From contig CAJOLO010000212.1 in the NCBI GenBank assembly GCA_905235345.1, positions 1 to 7,416 of the forward strand: a stretch of 7,416 nt of DNA, in the 5' to 3' direction. Below, one piece after another: positions 6,097 to 7,416 of the stretch (positions are counted from its first letter, which is position 1; the number at the start of each line of letters is the position of its first letter). The DNA comes from an uncultured Lachnospiraceae bacterium (GTDB taxonomy: Bacteria > Bacillota > Clostridia > Lachnospirales > Lachnospiraceae). The notes under the pieces are model-generated. The model did not search any database. It saw nothing but the letters and a program-made list of their open reading frames with translations, and was not told where the DNA came from. The translations under genes and the position numbers were made by a program.

Positions 6097-7414
6097 CTAT
6101 GCTTGCCGCTTCGCCACTATTACCACCGGGTGAGCGCAGCCACCAGACACAGTTGCTGTCTGAATTACCACCGTAGATAAGGCTTATATAGTCCGTCATC
6201 TTTGCCTGACTTTCTGGCTTCACCTCTCTAAACTCGGCATCATTCCCAAACGTCTCACCAAATCCATAAGAAGCGTTCGTTATTTCCTCTATGGATAACA
6301 GATATATCTTATCCTTTGTATTGTTACCGCCTTCCGTATTAGTGAAAGGGTTATTATCATTGACCACTGTAGTTTCTATGATTGCATTTCTCTCTTCATC
6401 CGTGAATGCTGTTTTGATGAATGCAGTTTCATCGCTCGCATAATCTTCCGTTCCGTTAAGCCAGTCACGAAGCGTACAGGTCTCCCATGTACAATCGTAA
6501 TCACTAATACTATCAGTTTTTCCTGTCCCCTTCTCATTATAAGACTTAGAATCCAGTACCTTATCAGACACAACAAATGCATCATTACCGTTTACCGAAA
6601 GCACCCTCCATTCTATAGGTTGTTTTTCCTTAAAAAAAGCCTCCTGTCTATATTTACCAAAATATACACAGTCCCATGTGGTAACACTGTCAGAAATTGA
6701 AGGCACTGAATAATCACCATTATTTCTATTCGTTCCTGCTGTTACGTTCCCCTCAGAAGTCACTGTCCCCGCATCCGAAACATACGATAGATTGACATGC
6801 AAGGCAGGACGTACAGCATAATAACCCTCATTAACTATACTATCGACGTTGCCATTGCCATCGCTACCCACACAGGCTGCAGAAGTAGTACCATCTCCAA
6901 GACTGGGCGAGCGCAGCGACCATAAACAGCTTCGATCTGCACCGCAGTTTGCTCCGTTAAGCACTGCATAATCCGTAGCCTTTGCCTGTCTTGTTCTTGC
7001 TCTTATTGCATCATAAGTTTCTGCATAAATGATATCTCTTTCAAACGTTTCATCAAAGCCATAGTCAGTATTTGACACCTCTGCAACAGATAGCAGATAC
7101 ACTTTATCCGTAGTGTTATTGCCTCCCGTATTAGCGAAAGGGGGATTATCATTAACCACTGTAGTTTCTATGATTGCATTTCTCTCTTCATCCGTGAATG
7201 CAGCTTTGATGAATGCAGTTTCATCGTTTGCATAATCTTCCGTTCCGTTAAGCCAGTCACGAAGCGTACAGGTCTCCCATGTGCATTGATTATCCTTTGT
7301 ATTATACGGCTTATAGTCCAGTACCTCATCCGCAAGAAGAAAGGCATTGCCCGAATCATCAATATCAAGTATTCTCCACTTGATTGGTGATGCAATTATC
7401 TCTTCTGTATCCTG
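6014..7414 (-). CDS. N-terminal part of the frameshifted secreted protein: two DUF6273-like modules, 5'-partial
   Basis: The frame is open from the right edge (first full codon 7414-7412) to TGA at 6016-6014, giving 466 residues. A GTG at 7159 is not a convincing start, because homologous sequence continues upstream to the edge. Module 1 covers about residues 10-212 (IKWRIL, NAFLLADEVLDYKPYN, TWETCTLRDWLNGTEDYA, DKVYLLSVAEV, WSLRSPSLGD, VRPALHVNLS). Module 2 covers about 247-459 (WDCVYFGKY, IEWRVLSVNGNDAFVVSDK, the same TWETCTLRDWLNGTEDYA, DKIYLLSIEEI, WWLRSPGG, GVRP). This pattern matches the DUF6273 family, common in secreted proteins of Lachnospiraceae and relatives; its function is unknown. 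The first module is probably preceded by others or by a signal peptide outside the window. The last residues, CASRFAC, are a frameshift product. Confidence 0.8.
   Translation of the reverse strand, partial: QDTEEIIASPIKWRILDIDDSGNAFLLADEVLDYKPYNTKDNQCTWETCTLRDWLNGTEDYANDETAFIKAAFTDEERNAIIETTVVNDNPPFANTGGNNTTDKVYLLSVAEVSNTDYGFDETFERDIIYAETYDAIRARTRQAKATDYAVLNGANCGADRSCLWSLRSPSLGDGTTSAACVGSDGNGNVDSIVNEGYYAVRPALHVNLSYVSDAGTVTSEGNVTAGTNRNNGDYSVPSISDSVTTWDCVYFGKYRQEAFFKEKQPIEWRVLSVNGNDAFVVSDKVLDSKSYNEKGTGKTDSISDYDCTWETCTLRDWLNGTEDYASDETAFIKTAFTDEERNAIIETTVVNDNNPFTNTEGGNNTKDKIYLLSIEEITNASYGFGETFGNDAEFREVKPESQAKMTDYISLIYGGNSDSNCVWWLRSPGGNSGEAASIDGEGWGYNYAYVGNHPGVRPCASRFAC
6028..6047 (-). repeat. Perfect 10-bp tandem duplication causing a frameshift
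   Basis: GGGACGCACA occurs twice head to tail on the + strand (6028-6037, 6038-6047). A 10-bp insertion shifts the frame by +1. One copy restores the expected VRPALHVDLS reading. Confidence 0.92.
6353..6493 (-). repeat. Direct DNA repeat, copy in DUF6273 module 2
   Basis: This 141-bp stretch aligns without gaps to 7145-7285 with about 6 differences. The offset is 792 bp, exactly 264 codons, so the copies are in the same reading frame. It encodes TWETCTLRDWLNGTEDYA through about IIETTVVNDN. Flanking module sequence is much less similar. Confidence 0.88.
7145..7285 (-). repeat. Direct DNA repeat, copy in DUF6273 module 1
   Basis: This is the partner of 6353-6493, with about 6 mismatches over 141 bp. 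Most differences fall in two small clusters (around 7202-7204 and 7228-7230). The similarity suggests recent duplication or gene conversion between modules. Confidence 0.88.
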
Positions 7415-7416
7415 TG

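Larger units (their letters stand above)
4948..7416 (-). pseudogene. Secreted multi-domain DUF6273-like protein gene, frameshifted and 5'-truncated
   Basis: The two open frames on this strand belong to one gene. The upstream frame ends ...GNHPGVRP then CASRFAC-stop, while the downstream frame contains VRPALHVDLSSS, the expected continuation. The earlier module in the same gene reads VRPALHVNLS at the equivalent place. The junction holds a perfect tandem duplication of a 10-bp unit (6028-6037 and 6038-6047, TGTGCGTCCC on the coding strand). Deleting one copy gives HPGVRPALHVD in one frame. The reconstructed product would exceed 800 residues and is still missing its N-terminus, including the signal peptide, beyond the right edge. 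With two copies present, translation ends 15-17 codons after the second module, losing the helical segment, linker, Big-like and fibronectin-like domains. It may be a pseudogene, an OFF state of a phase-variable gene, or a sequencing or assembly error. Confidence 0.8.

Noticed and set aside
6353..7285. Repeats as a possible CRISPR array or insertion sequence
   Set aside because: There are only two long copies, in frame within one coding gene, with no spacers, terminal inverted repeats or transposase.

Overview
The window reads as chromosomal DNA from an anaerobic Firmicute, most likely a Lachnospiraceae-type Clostridium relative. This is inferred from the short (437-residue) anaerobe-type ThiC, strong AGGAG ribosome binding sites, modest GC content, and a secreted protein built from DUF6273-like modules followed by Big-like and fibronectin-like domains, a layout typical of that family. 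No species can be named from the sequence alone.

Region 1 (1-2276, + strand) is thiamine pyrimidine synthesis: the 3' part of thiD (HMP/HMP-P kinase), then thiC (HMP-P synthase). Between them, at 726-936, lies a 211-bp imperfect palindrome with 17-bp terminal inverted repeats, a long interrupted middle stem and two apical hairpins. It resembles a MITE-like insertion or a structured RNA. It also contains a 68-codon open frame that is probably not a gene. No TPP riboswitch is visible in front of thiC.

Region 2 (2281-4757, mostly - strand) converges on thiC across a shared hairpin terminator. It is a three-gene operon read right to left: a helix-turn-helix protein with an internal duplication, a small FHA-domain protein, and a PP2C-type protein phosphatase. 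The first two genes overlap by 11 bp. FHA (phosphothreonine reader) plus PP2C (eraser) points to Ser/Thr phosphorylation signalling, but no kinase (writer) is present here. A candidate promoter with duplicated -35-like boxes and a palindrome lies at 4821-4868.

Region 3 (4910-7416, - strand) is a large secreted protein gene that enters from beyond the right edge and ends at a good intrinsic terminator. It encodes two DUF6273-like modules that share a near-identical 141-bp DNA stretch, a helical FIVAR-like segment, a Gly/Ser/Thr-rich linker, a Big-like domain and a fibronectin-like C-terminus. A perfect 10-bp tandem duplication at 6028-6047 throws the frame exactly where 'VRPALHVDLS' should be encoded. 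Removing one copy restores one continuous protein, so the gene is either broken, phase-variable, or wrongly assembled at that spot.

There is no gene-free stretch longer than about 300 bases. The two larger gaps (709-962 and 4758-4947) are described in the feature list.
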